A DNA stretch of 64,000 nucleotides from Clostridium_AI sp964409685 (GTDB lineage Bacteria > Bacillota > Clostridia > Lachnospirales > Lachnospiraceae): NCBI GenBank assembly GCA_964409685.1, contig CAYPEJ010000012.1:1-64000 (forward strand). Direction: 5' to 3'. Numbering within the stretch: the first letter of the stretch is position 1; every line of letters starts with the position of its first letter. The notes under the pieces are model-generated. The model saw only the letters and a list, made by a program, of their open reading frames with translations. It was not told the origin of the DNA and made no database searches. Both the position numbers and the translations under genes were made by a program. Shown one piece after another: positions 35,327 to 44,236 of the stretch.

Positions 35327-35914
35327 ATGAAAGTTATAGGTTTAACTGGCGGTGTTGGTTGTGGTAAATCAACAGTTGCCAAGGTGATAGAAGAACATTT
35401 CAATGCAGTTGTGCTCATTGCAGATGATATTGGCTTTGACCTTATGAAACCAGAACAAGCTTGCTACAAGGATATTGTAGCAAGCTTTGGTGAAGAGGTT
35501 GTATTAGAAGATGGAACATTAGACCGAAGAGGACTTGCAGCAATTGTATTTTCAGACGAAGAAAAGTTGGCAAGGTTGAACGGAATTATTCATCCAAGAG
35601 TACGTGAATATATTGATGCAGAAATAGAAAAATTGGCAGAAAGCAAAAAGGTTAAGTATTTATTTGTGGAATCTGCAATTATTTTAGAATGTGGTTACGA
35701 CAATATGTGTGATGAATTTTGGTATGTTAGTGCACCGTTAGAAGAAAGAAAGTGCCGATTAAAGGCTTCTAGAGGATATTCAGATGAAAAAATAGAATCC
35801 ATTATGAGTAATCAAAAAGATGAGATGCAGTTTCGCAATCAATGTGATGTGGTAATTGAGAATGATGGGGATTTGGAAAAAATATTTTCACAATTAAAAA
35901 TACTACTAGTTTAG
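35327..35914 (+). CDS. coaE: Dephospho-CoA kinase
   Basis: A 195-residue P-loop kinase that finishes CoA synthesis by phosphorylating the ribose 3'-OH of dephospho-CoA. Starts MKVIGLTGGVGCGKST with the P-loop GGVGCGKST at residues 8-16, then DDIG and RRGLAAIVFSDEEKLARLNGIIHP, all typical. ATG 35327 is chosen because GGAGG lies upstream; an in-frame ATG 12 bases earlier overlaps that site. The polA-coaE order is common in Clostridia. Confidence 0.95.
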   Translation: MKVIGLTGGVGCGKSTVAKVIEEHFNAVVLIADDIGFDLMKPEQACYKDIVASFGEEVVLEDGTLDRRGLAAIVFSDEEKLARLNGIIHPRVREYIDAEIEKLAESKKVKYLFVESAIILECGYDNMCDEFWYVSAPLEERKCRLKASRGYSDEKIESIMSNQKDEMQFRNQCDVVIENDGDLEKIFSQLKILLV

Positions 35915-35986
35915 AAAGAAATGTTATGTTATAATGAAAATGTTATCTACTGGATAACAAATGACGAGAAAAGTGGGGGAATCTAG

Positions 35987-38113
35987 ATGCCAAGTAATAT
36001 TAAATATCCTGAACATTTAGTTTTCGGATTGGATATAGGTACAAGAAGTATCGTTGGTACTGTCGGGTACAAGGATGGCGAAGTGTTTAAGGTTGTAGCA
36101 CAGGTTTCTCGTTTTCATGAAACTAGAGCTATGTTAGATGGGCAGATACATGATATCATCAAAGTTTCAGAAACAATTACGGATATTAAGAATGAGTTAG
36201 AACATAAAATTGGAAGACCTTTAACAGATGTTTGTATTGCAGCAGCGGGACGTATGTTAAAGACTGTTACAGTAAAAGTAGATTACGAGTTTGGTGGAGA
36301 CACTGTAATCGAAGACGAACATGTGCAGTCCTTGAATTTGTTAGGGGTTGAGAAAGCATATGATTCTCTAAGAAAAGAGACAAATGAGGAAGATTTGAAG
36401 TTCTATTGTGTTGGTTACACAGTAATTCGCTATTATTTGAATGACTACATGATATCAAGCTTGTTAGGACACAAAGCTTCAAAAGTTGGGACTGAGCTTA
36501 TTGCAACATTCCTTCCAGAAGAGGTTATTGATGGGTTATATGCATCTGTTCAAAGAGCTGGATTATTTGTGGCAAATCTAACGCTAGAACCTATCGCGGC
36601 AATTAATGTTGCGATACCAGAAAATTTTAGGCTTCTTAATATTGCTTTGCTAGACGTTGGTGCGGGAACGTCCGATATTTCCATTACAAAAGATGGAAGT
36701 ATTGTTGCTTATGGGATGATACCATATGCAGGCGACGAGATTACGGAAAATATTGCAAAAGCATATCTTGTTGATTTTGATACAGCAGAGAATATAAAGA
36801 CGGCTTGTTGTACACAAGACGTTATCAGTTATCAAGACATTCTTGGTATTCCTCATGAAGTGAGTAAGGAAGAAGTGATCAATACAGTTGCAGATACTGT
36901 TAAGATGATTACCAAAAATGTTGCGGATAAGATGATTGAGTTGAATGGCGATAAAAGTGTAAGTGCTGTATTCGTGGTTGGTGGAGGTGGAAAGCTTCCG
37001 GGATTCGTTGAGTATCTAGCAGAATACTTAGAACTTCCAAAAGAAAGAGTTGCACTTCGTGGGCAAGAAGTTTTGCAAAAGGTAACCTATTTAGAAGACG
37101 ATATTCAGAAGGATTCTACATTAGTTACTCCAATTGGTATCTGCTTGAATTTTTATGAGCAGAAGAATAATTTTATTTTTATTCAAGTAAATGGAGAACG
37201 AGTGAAATTATACGATAACAATCGTATGACCATTGCAGATGTTGCAGTGCAGATTGGTTATCCAAATGAACAGTTATTTCCACAACGAGGAAAAGCCCTT
37301 ACTTATTATGTGGGTGAGGAAAAGAGAATGGTTCGTGGATTGGCTGGAGAGGCAGCAGTTATTAAGCTTAATGGTAAAAATGTTGGCATTTCTACACAAA
37401 TTGAGCAAAACGATAAGATTGAAATTGTATCTTCAACAAGAGGTGCAGACGCAGTTTTAGAAGTTCGTAACCTGCCAGAATATAAAGAGACTATTACATT
37501 TACGTTTAATGGGAAGTTAGTTGAGTGTCCGAAATTTATTCAAGTAAATGGTTCTTTAGTTTCGGGGTATTATGAGATTCAAGATGAAGATCGAATTGAG
37601 ATATTAAGTTATTATACATTAGAACAAGTACTTGCATTTATGGATTTAGAGGTTTCTGATGAGATATATGTGAATAATGAACTTGCAACATTATCTGACA
37701 AAGTGTATGAGAATTTTTCAATTCGATATGAATTAGAGACAAATCTATATACACAGCAATGGGCTGAGACATTAGAGGAGTCAGACCAAGAAATTGATAC
37801 AGAAGATGATATGGAATCAGAAAGCAATCAAGAGGGCAGAGAAGAAAGTAAAGAAAAAATCAAAGAAGATATCAAAGAGAAAGTGATACAAGAAAGTGCA
37901 CAAGAAAATACCATTATTGTTATGGTAAATGGTGAAAGTGTAACTTTGAAAGGAAAGTCATCCTATATCCTAGTAGATATATTGGATGTGTATCCATTTG
38001 ATTTAAGCGCTGGCACCCATTCTCGTTTGGCAACAAAAGTGAATGGTGTAATAGCAGATTTTACTACAAGTTTATCATCAGGTGATATGATAGACATGTA
38101 TTGGGAGGAATAA
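35987..38113 (+). CDS. Long FtsA-like actin-fold protein with C-terminal extension
   Basis: A 708-residue protein with an actin-family fold in the first 380 residues: FGLDIGTRSIVG at the start and LLDVGAGTSDISI near 223-235, and VVGGGGKLPG near 327-336. FtsA is usually about 420 residues; this protein adds some 330 residues that seem to hold repeated small ubiquitin-like or ThiS-like strands (HexVNGERVKL, VNGSLVSGYYEI and VNGESVTLKGK blocks), and an acidic linker with KEKIKEDIKEKV near 620. It may link a membrane-associated filament to another surface or division factor. A GGGGGAATC site is upstream. Confidence 0.65.
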   Translation: MPSNIKYPEHLVFGLDIGTRSIVGTVGYKDGEVFKVVAQVSRFHETRAMLDGQIHDIIKVSETITDIKNELEHKIGRPLTDVCIAAAGRMLKTVTVKVDYEFGGDTVIEDEHVQSLNLLGVEKAYDSLRKETNEEDLKFYCVGYTVIRYYLNDYMISSLLGHKASKVGTELIATFLPEEVIDGLYASVQRAGLFVANLTLEPIAAINVAIPENFRLLNIALLDVGAGTSDISITKDGSIVAYGMIPYAGDEITENIAKAYLVDFDTAENIKTACCTQDVISYQDILGIPHEVSKEEVINTVADTVKMITKNVADKMIELNGDKSVSAVFVVGGGGKLPGFVEYLAEYLELPKERVALRGQEVLQKVTYLEDDIQKDSTLVTPIGICLNFYEQKNNFIFIQVNGERVKLYDNNRMTIADVAVQIGYPNEQLFPQRGKALTYYVGEEKRMVRGLAGEAAVIKLNGKNVGISTQIEQNDKIEIVSSTRGADAVLEVRNLPEYKETITFTFNGKLVECPKFIQVNGSLVSGYYEIQDEDRIEILSYYTLEQVLAFMDLEVSDEIYVNNELATLSDKVYENFSIRYELETNLYTQQWAETLEESDQEIDTEDDMESESNQEGREESKEKIKEDIKEKVIQESAQENTIIVMVNGESVTLKGKSSYILVDILDVYPFDLSAGTHSRLATKVNGVIADFTTSLSSGDMIDMYWEE

Positions 38114-38118
38114 TAATC

Positions 38119-39822
38119 TTGGATTACGATCAAGTTCTATTGCTTCAAAAAAAATTTATTAGTTTTCACAAAGTACTAACATTTATACTTGTCTGTTTTA
38201 ATGTAGATTATTTTTTTACATCAGTTAGTTATAAATGTTTGTACCCATCTTTAGGCATGTTGGCAATCTTAATATGTGAGAGTATTGCAATTAAGTTAAC
38301 GCCAGTGCGCCTAAGGGTGTTAACAGTATTTAAGTTTTCGTACATATGTGCTACTGTATTTTTGATTGTGTTAGCAGACAATGTTTATGTGTACGGAATG
38401 GGTTTATTATTTATGATTATGTATAATGTAGAGTATTATTTAACTCTAGATTTTACAGAAGGGTTTATGAGGAAAGTGTATTTGTTTTCCTTATGCATAC
38501 CTGTAGCAGGTGGAATTATTGCAGTTTTGCTTATGAAGACAAATATATCATGGATTCATTCATTTGAATCAATTTGTATTTTAGTGCTGTATTTTGCGAT
38601 TACTTGGGTATTTTCAGAGGCTATTGCATTAGTGGTGATTGAGAATGACCGAAAGGTATTTGCGCAAACTAGATTGATTGAGCGTATCAATGAAACCAAT
38701 GAGGAACTGCGAATTCATCAAGAAAAAGTAAAAAGCACCAACGAATTGTTGGGAGTTCAAAAAATAGAATTACAGAGTGCTTACAAAAAAATTAATAATG
38801 TGAATGAAGAGATGCGGATTCAAAATGACATTTTGAAATATATTTCTTCTTCCTTAGAGATTAGTAAGCTTATGACGTTGATTACGGATTCATTTATTAA
38901 TCGAATTGGTGTAGATGTCTGTGCAATTGTACTAAGACCAGGTACATGCAATAATAAGAAGGTTACATATAAGATAAAGAGTACTATGAGCGATAAATTT
39001 GTAGAGCATTTAAGTCAATGCATTGAGGCAAATTGCTTTGAATCGATTATGAATGATTCAGAGAGTTTGATTGATAACAATGCTAATGCAGAAAAATATC
39101 ATTTTATAGAGTATGCAGCGATAGGCTCAGTATTACTTGTGCCATTAATCAAGCAAGAACAACAAATTGGAGTGTTGTTTGTAGGTACTAAGAAAAGGGA
39201 TTATTTTGTTGAAAATATTGATTTCTTTGAAGGTATCGTGGCTCAGTTTTTAATTGCGCTTAATAATGCAAATCTTTATCAGGAAATGGAGTCGATGGCA
39301 ATTTTAGACGGTTTAACTGGAATTTATAATCGTCGTCATCTTACAAAGTTATTTAATGAATACATGTATGAGTCAATTAACAATCGCACACCGTTATCGG
39401 TAGCGTTGTTTGATATTGATTTCTTCAAACGTATTAATGATACATATGGTCATTTATTTGGTGATGAAGTGATCAAAACGATAGCAAGTCTTGCAAAAGA
39501 GATTGCCAGTGAAAATGATGGTATAGTCTCTAGGTATGGTGGAGAAGAATTTGTTATTATCTTCCCAAATAAAGGGTTAGAGGAAGCTTATCCAGCGGTT
39601 GAAAAGTTACATAGTGAAGTGAAGAAGGTTGGATTAGAACATCATGGGCAACAAGTAGTTGTTAATTTGAGCGTAGGATTTACTTCTTTCCCAAAAACAT
39701 GTAAAGATCCTAGAGAATTACTAAATCGAGCCGATTGGTCTATGTATTATTCAAAGCAACATGGAAGAGATCAGATTACAATTGATAGTGATGAAGTACG
39801 CAAGGAAGTAGAGTTGCAATAA
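38119..39822 (+). CDS. Membrane GGDEF diguanylate cyclase with GAF-like domain
   Basis: A 567-residue protein. About six N-terminal membrane segments (residues 15-185), a coiled coil (about 185-245), a GAF-like domain (about 250-385), and a GGDEF domain (about 400-560). The active site is RYGGEEF (about 472-478), so it should make cyclic di-GMP. The RxxD inhibitory site normally a few residues upstream is not present (ASENDG instead). Start TTG at 38119 with GGGAGG upstream; the frame also opens further upstream in the end of the FtsA-like gene. A long hairpin follows. Confidence 0.85.
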   Translation: MDYDQVLLLQKKFISFHKVLTFILVCFNVDYFFTSVSYKCLYPSLGMLAILICESIAIKLTPVRLRVLTVFKFSYICATVFLIVLADNVYVYGMGLLFMIMYNVEYYLTLDFTEGFMRKVYLFSLCIPVAGGIIAVLLMKTNISWIHSFESICILVLYFAITWVFSEAIALVVIENDRKVFAQTRLIERINETNEELRIHQEKVKSTNELLGVQKIELQSAYKKINNVNEEMRIQNDILKYISSSLEISKLMTLITDSFINRIGVDVCAIVLRPGTCNNKKVTYKIKSTMSDKFVEHLSQCIEANCFESIMNDSESLIDNNANAEKYHFIEYAAIGSVLLVPLIKQEQQIGVLFVGTKKRDYFVENIDFFEGIVAQFLIALNNANLYQEMESMAILDGLTGIYNRRHLTKLFNEYMYESINNRTPLSVALFDIDFFKRINDTYGHLFGDEVIKTIASLAKEIASENDGIVSRYGGEEFVIIFPNKGLEEAYPAVEKLHSEVKKVGLEHHGQQVVVNLSVGFTSFPKTCKDPRELLNRADWSMYYSKQHGRDQITIDSDEVRKEVELQ

Positions 39823-39912
39823 GGGTAGCGAACAACGGGATGTGGCTATGCAGAAGAGGAAGAAAAGATAAGATAAGACTCACTGCATAACCACATAGTT
39901 GAAGCTACCTTT
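39821..39912. repeat. Large imperfect inverted repeat (about 30-base arms)
   Basis: Left arm 39821-39853 and right arm 39883-39912 pair with small bulges: GGTAGC, ATGTGG and TATGCAG blocks match on both sides. The right arm is followed by CTTTATTTG, a weak T-run. It may be a terminator of the GGDEF gene, or a small mobile hairpin element. Confidence 0.6.
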
Positions 39913-39999
39913 ATTTGTTGTTGGGGTATAGATTAATTTCAAATGATGTGTTATAATGGGAAAGATTTTTGAAAAGGTTGCTAGAAAAGAGGAAAACAG

Positions 40000-40791
40000 A
40001 TGGAATTATGCAGTATCGCCAGTGGAAGCAGTGGCAATTGTATCTATGTAGGAAATGAAAATACAAAGTTGTTAGTAGATGCAGGAATTAGTGCAAAAAG
40101 GATTGAGAATGGTTTGGCTCAGATTGATATTAATCCAAAAAAGATTAATGGAATTCTTGTTACACATGAACATTCTGACCACGTTCAGGGTGTTGGTGTT
40201 ATGGCGCGACGATATAAGGTTCCGATTTACGCAACGGCAGAAACGTTTAGTGCGATGAATCGTATGAAAACTTTAGGGAAAATTGATCCTGCATTATTTC
40301 ATATCATTGAACCAAATGTGAGATTTGCGATTCAAGATATTGAAGTAAATCCATTTTCCATTCCACATGATGCAGCCAATCCAGTTGCTTATACATTTGA
40401 ATCCGCAGGACACAAAGTTGGCGTAGCAACAGATTTAGGGAATTATAATGATTATATTATTGAGAATCTACAGAATTCTGAGATTCTTTTATTAGAAGCA
40501 AATCATGATATTAATATGCTTCAAGTAGGGGCGTATCCTTACGTGTTGAAAAGACGTATACTTGGTGAATTAGGACATTTATCCAATGATAATTGTGGCA
40601 GACTAATTAACCGTTTATTACATGATAAAATGAAACACATTTTCTTAGGGCACTTAAGCAAAGAAAATAACTATCCAGATTTAGCATTTGAAACAGTTAA
40701 GTATGAACTAGAACAATATGATAGTCCATACAAGCAAGTGCATATTGAAGTAGCAAATAGGGAAGAACCATCTACATTTTGTAGATGTTAG
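40000..40791 (+). CDS. Metallo-beta-lactamase-fold hydrolase (YycJ/WalJ-like)
   Basis: A 263-residue soluble enzyme. SIASGSSGNCIYVG at the start, HEHSDHVQGV (HxHxDH metal site, about residues 57-66), LVTHEH, LLLEANHDINML and LGHLSKENN are typical of the YycJ/WalJ group of MBL-fold hydrolases, thought to be nucleases (5'-3' exonuclease-like). It is not a beta-lactamase in role. A TATAAT at 39952-39957 suggests a promoter but the -35 is poor. Confidence 0.85.
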   Translation: MELCSIASGSSGNCIYVGNENTKLLVDAGISAKRIENGLAQIDINPKKINGILVTHEHSDHVQGVGVMARRYKVPIYATAETFSAMNRMKTLGKIDPALFHIIEPNVRFAIQDIEVNPFSIPHDAANPVAYTFESAGHKVGVATDLGNYNDYIIENLQNSEILLLEANHDINMLQVGAYPYVLKRRILGELGHLSNDNCGRLINRLLHDKMKHIFLGHLSKENNYPDLAFETVKYELEQYDSPYKQVHIEVANREEPSTFCRC

Positions 40792-40815
40792 AGATAAAAT
40801 TTAGGAGGGTTATTT

Positions 40816-41088
40816 ATGAAAAAGACAGTTATCACAGTAGTAGGGAAAGACAGTGTAGGTATTATTGCAAAGGTTTGTACGTATCTTGCTAATAACAATA
40901 TCAATATTTTAGATATTTCACAAACAATTGTACAAGGTTTCTTTAACATGATGATGATTGCAGATACGAACGAATCGTTAAAAGACTTTTCTGTTATCGC
41001 AGATGAGCTTGAACAAATCGGGCAAGAGATGAATTGTATCATCAAGATGCAGCGTGAAGAAATCTTCGATAAGATGCATCGTATCTAA
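40816..41088 (+). CDS. ACT-domain regulatory protein (UPF0237)
   Basis: A 90-residue protein composed of one ACT domain: KKTVITVVGKDSVGIIAKVC at the start, then the strand pattern NINILDISQTIVQGFF. UPF0237 and UPF0210 genes occur side by side in many bacteria, as here, so the two probably work together. Ligand unknown. Good AGGAGG site 6 bases before the ATG. Confidence 0.9.
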   Translation: MKKTVITVVGKDSVGIIAKVCTYLANNNINILDISQTIVQGFFNMMMIADTNESLKDFSVIADELEQIGQEMNCIIKMQREEIFDKMHRI

Positions 41089-41140
41089 TCAGACAGAAAC
41101 ATACTTAAGAAGACTCAGGTGGAGGAAGGATGTAAGTAGT

Positions 41141-42496
41141 ATGATTAATATAAATGAAGTAATAGAAACCAATAGTATGATTGAGCAGATGAACCTAGAT
41201 GTTCGAACCATTACACTTGGAATTAGTTTATTAGATTGTGTAGATGAAAATTTAGACAAATTGAATGAAAAGATATACACAAAGATTACAACAGTTGCCA
41301 AAGACCTAGTGAAGACAGGAAAAGAAATTGAAAGAGATTATGGGATTCCAATTGTAAATAAAAGAATCTCTGTAACTCCAATTGCTTTAATTGGTGGATC
41401 CGCTTGTAAGACACCAGAAGACTATGTGACCATTGCAAAGACATTGGATCGCGCAGCAAAAGAAGTTGGTGTCAATTTTATCGGAGGGTATTCCGCTTTA
41501 GTTAGTAAGGGAATGACAAAGAGTGATGAATTACTGATCCGTAGTATCCCAGAAGCATTAAAATCATCAGATAGAGTATGTAGTTCTGTAAATGTTGGTT
41601 CTACTAAGACAGGAATTAACATGGATGCAGTAAAATTACTTGGTGAGATTATCTTAGAGACATCTAATATTACTGATTCACAAGGCTGTGCAAAACTAGT
41701 TATTTTCTGCAACGCACCAGATGATAATCCATTTATGGCAGGGGCATTCCACGGTGTGACAGAAGCAGATGCAATAATTAATGTTGGTGTTAGTGGGCCA
41801 GGTGTTGTAAAGGTTGCTTTAGAAGAAGTAAGAGGAAAAGACTTTGGAACACTATGTGAAACTATCAAGAAAACAGCATTTAAGATTACGAGAGTAGGAC
41901 AATTGGTAGCACAAGAAGCGTCAAAGCGTCTTGGTATACCATTTGGTATTATAGATTTATCTCTAGCGCCAACACCGGCGATTGGAGATAGTATTGCAGA
42001 AATCTTTGAAGTAATGGGATTAGAGCGAGCTGGTGCCCCAGGTACAACAGCAGCACTTGCATTATTAAATGATCAAGTGAAAAAAGGTGGTGTTATGGCA
42101 TCTTCTTATGTTGGTGGACTTAGCGGTGCATTTATTCCAGTCAGCGAAGACCAAGGTATGATTGATGCAGTAAAAGAAGGTGCATTAAGCCTTGAAAAAT
42201 TAGAGGCAATGACATGCGTATGTTCTGTAGGTTTGGATATGATTGCGATACCAGGCGATACAAAAGCAACAACTATCTCAGGTATTATTGCAGATGAGAT
42301 GGCAATTGGTATGGTGAATCAAAAAACAACTGCAGTTCGTATTATTCCTGTTATGGGAAAAGATGTTGGGGAAATGGTTGAGTTTGGTGGTTTGTTAGGA
42401 TATGCTCCTGTAATGAAAGTAAATCCATTTTCATGTGATGACTTCATTAATCGAGGTGGAAGAATTCCTGCGCCAATTCACAGCTTTAAAAATTAA
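41141..42496 (+). CDS. UPF0210 family protein (PFL-like, DUF711)
   Basis: A 451-residue protein of the UPF0210/DUF711 family, of unknown function though its fold is related to pyruvate-formate-lyase-type proteins. Features: LDVRTITLGISLLDC at the start and the conserved APTPAIGDSIAEIFEVMGLERAGAPGTTAAL landmark near 294-324 that is long in this family, and VGLDMIAIPGD near 361-371. ATG 41141 gives the family's normal length; an upstream in-frame start would add 29 residues. The ribosome binding site is a little far (about 12 bases), so the exact start is less certain. Confidence 0.87.
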   Translation: MININEVIETNSMIEQMNLDVRTITLGISLLDCVDENLDKLNEKIYTKITTVAKDLVKTGKEIERDYGIPIVNKRISVTPIALIGGSACKTPEDYVTIAKTLDRAAKEVGVNFIGGYSALVSKGMTKSDELLIRSIPEALKSSDRVCSSVNVGSTKTGINMDAVKLLGEIILETSNITDSQGCAKLVIFCNAPDDNPFMAGAFHGVTEADAIINVGVSGPGVVKVALEEVRGKDFGTLCETIKKTAFKITRVGQLVAQEASKRLGIPFGIIDLSLAPTPAIGDSIAEIFEVMGLERAGAPGTTAALALLNDQVKKGGVMASSYVGGLSGAFIPVSEDQGMIDAVKEGALSLEKLEAMTCVCSVGLDMIAIPGDTKATTISGIIADEMAIGMVNQKTTAVRIIPVMGKDVGEMVEFGGLLGYAPVMKVNPFSCDDFINRGGRIPAPIHSFKN

Positions 42497-42525
42497 TTTG
42501 GATATAAAATATTTGGACATAATGA

Positions 42526-42555
42526 GGGAGGCTGTCTAATTGACAGGCTCCCTTT
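42526..42555 (+). terminator. Terminator after the ACT-UPF0210 operon
   Basis: Stem GGGAGGCTGTC / GACAGGCTCCC (one mismatch) with a 5-base loop and TTTATC tail. Confidence 0.65.
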
Positions 42556-42700
42556 ATCATATTAATAGAAAAAATACAAATGACAATACGTTATTCCTTG
42601 TGAAAAGAGTTAAAAAATTTAAGACATTTCTCTTGTCACAATTTGCATAATAAATATATGTATAGGAAAATAATAAGAGTAGTAGAATGGAGGAACAGTT

Positions 42701-44155
42701 ATGGTATTAGACAAAATTGATTATAAAAAGGTATTTTCCTTTTTCGAGGAGATTTCTAGTATCCCAAGAGGTTCAAAAAATAACAAAGGAATAAGTGATT
42801 ACTTATATGCATTCGGGAAAGAGCATGGATTCGAGTGTTACCAAGATGAAGCACTTAACGTAGTAATTATTAAAGAAGCGACAGCAGGATTAGAAAATGT
42901 TCCTGCCATTATCATTCAAGGACATATGGATATGGTTTGTGAAAAAGACACAGACACAGTTCATGATTTTACGACAGAAGGTTTAGATTTAGCAATTGAT
43001 GGCGATTTTATTTATGCGAAAGGTACAACATTAGGTGCAGATGATGGTATTGCACTTGCTTTCGCGATGGCTATTTTAACAGACAAAGAATTAGCACTTC
43101 CACGTTTAGAGGTGATCTTTACAACAGATGAAGAAATCGGTATGGATGGTGCAGCAGCACTTGATACATCTAATTTAACAGGTAAATACATGTTGAACAT
43201 TGACTCTGAAGTAGAAGGGGTTCTTACAGTAGGTTGTGCAGGTGGTATGACATCTACACTTACTTTACCAATGGAAAAAGAAACAGCAAGCGGTGTAAAA
43301 GCTAAGATTTCCATCAAAGGACTTCAAGGTGGTCACTCTGGTATCGAGATTACAAAGAACCGTACAAATGGTAACATTTTAATGGGTAGACTTCTTAACG
43401 ATTTACAAAAAGCAGTTGCATACAAAGCAATTACTGTATGGGGTGGTTTAAAAGATAACGCTATCGTAAGAGAAGCATTTGCTGAATTATTAGTAGATGA
43501 AACAAATGTTACAAACTTAGAAAATGTAGTAAAAGAATTAGCTGATACTTATAAAAAGGAATTAGCTACAAGTGAACCAGAACTTACAATCGAAATTGAA
43601 TTAGAAAAAGAAGTAAAAGAATATCCTGTATTAGTAGAAGATACATTTGAAAAAGTGATGACAATTTTACTATTTACTCCTAATGGTATTCAAGCAATGT
43701 CAAGCGACATCGAAGGTTTAGTAGAAAGTTCCTTAAACTTAGGTATCTTCAAAATGAACGATACAGAAGCAACTTTCTCTTACTCTGTAAGAAGTTCAAA
43801 ATCCACTTACAAACAATTCTTAAGTGACAAATTAGAACGTCTTATCACAATGGTTGGTGGAACATACAGCATGCGTGGTGTTTACCCAGCTTGGGAATTA
43901 AGAAAAGAATCTAAACTTACAGAAATCTGTAAGAAGATTTACAAAGAACAATACGGTGAAGAAATGGTTGTAGAAGTAATTCACGCTGGTTTAGAGTGTG
44001 GTTTATTATCTGACAAAATGAAAGATTTAGATATTGTATCCATCGGTGCAAATCTTTACGACATCCACACACCAAGTGAAAGAATGTCTATTTCTTCAGC
44101 AAAACGTGTTTACGATTATGTATTAGAAGTAATTGCAGAAATCTGTAGAGCGTAA
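42701..44155 (+). CDS. pepD: Aminoacyl-histidine dipeptidase (M20 family)
   Basis: A 484-residue cytosolic di-zinc peptidase cleaving Xaa-His dipeptides and related substrates. The metal and active-site blocks IIQGHMDMVCEKD (about 71-83), GTTLGADDGIALA (about 107-119), FTTDEEIGMDGA (about 145-156) and GGHSGIEI (about 212-219) are typical of PepD. Codon use is strongly biased to preferred codons, like pta and ackA, so it may be highly expressed. Good GGAGG site upstream. Confidence 0.92.
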   Translation: MVLDKIDYKKVFSFFEEISSIPRGSKNNKGISDYLYAFGKEHGFECYQDEALNVVIIKEATAGLENVPAIIIQGHMDMVCEKDTDTVHDFTTEGLDLAIDGDFIYAKGTTLGADDGIALAFAMAILTDKELALPRLEVIFTTDEEIGMDGAAALDTSNLTGKYMLNIDSEVEGVLTVGCAGGMTSTLTLPMEKETASGVKAKISIKGLQGGHSGIEITKNRTNGNILMGRLLNDLQKAVAYKAITVWGGLKDNAIVREAFAELLVDETNVTNLENVVKELADTYKKELATSEPELTIEIELEKEVKEYPVLVEDTFEKVMTILLFTPNGIQAMSSDIEGLVESSLNLGIFKMNDTEATFSYSVRSSKSTYKQFLSDKLERLITMVGGTYSMRGVYPAWELRKESKLTEICKKIYKEQYGEEMVVEVIHAGLECGLLSDKMKDLDIVSIGANLYDIHTPSERMSISSAKRVYDYVLEVIAEICRA

Positions 44156-44236
44156 TGTTTTGCTTGTGTTAATGAAGTCTTAAGATGAAAAATAAAGAAA
44201 GGTTTTTGTGAACACCTCACAAAAGGTTAACTAGCT

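Noticed and set aside
40000..40791. Beta-lactamase resistance gene
   Set aside because: The metal site is MBL-fold but the sequence matches the YycJ/WalJ housekeeping group.
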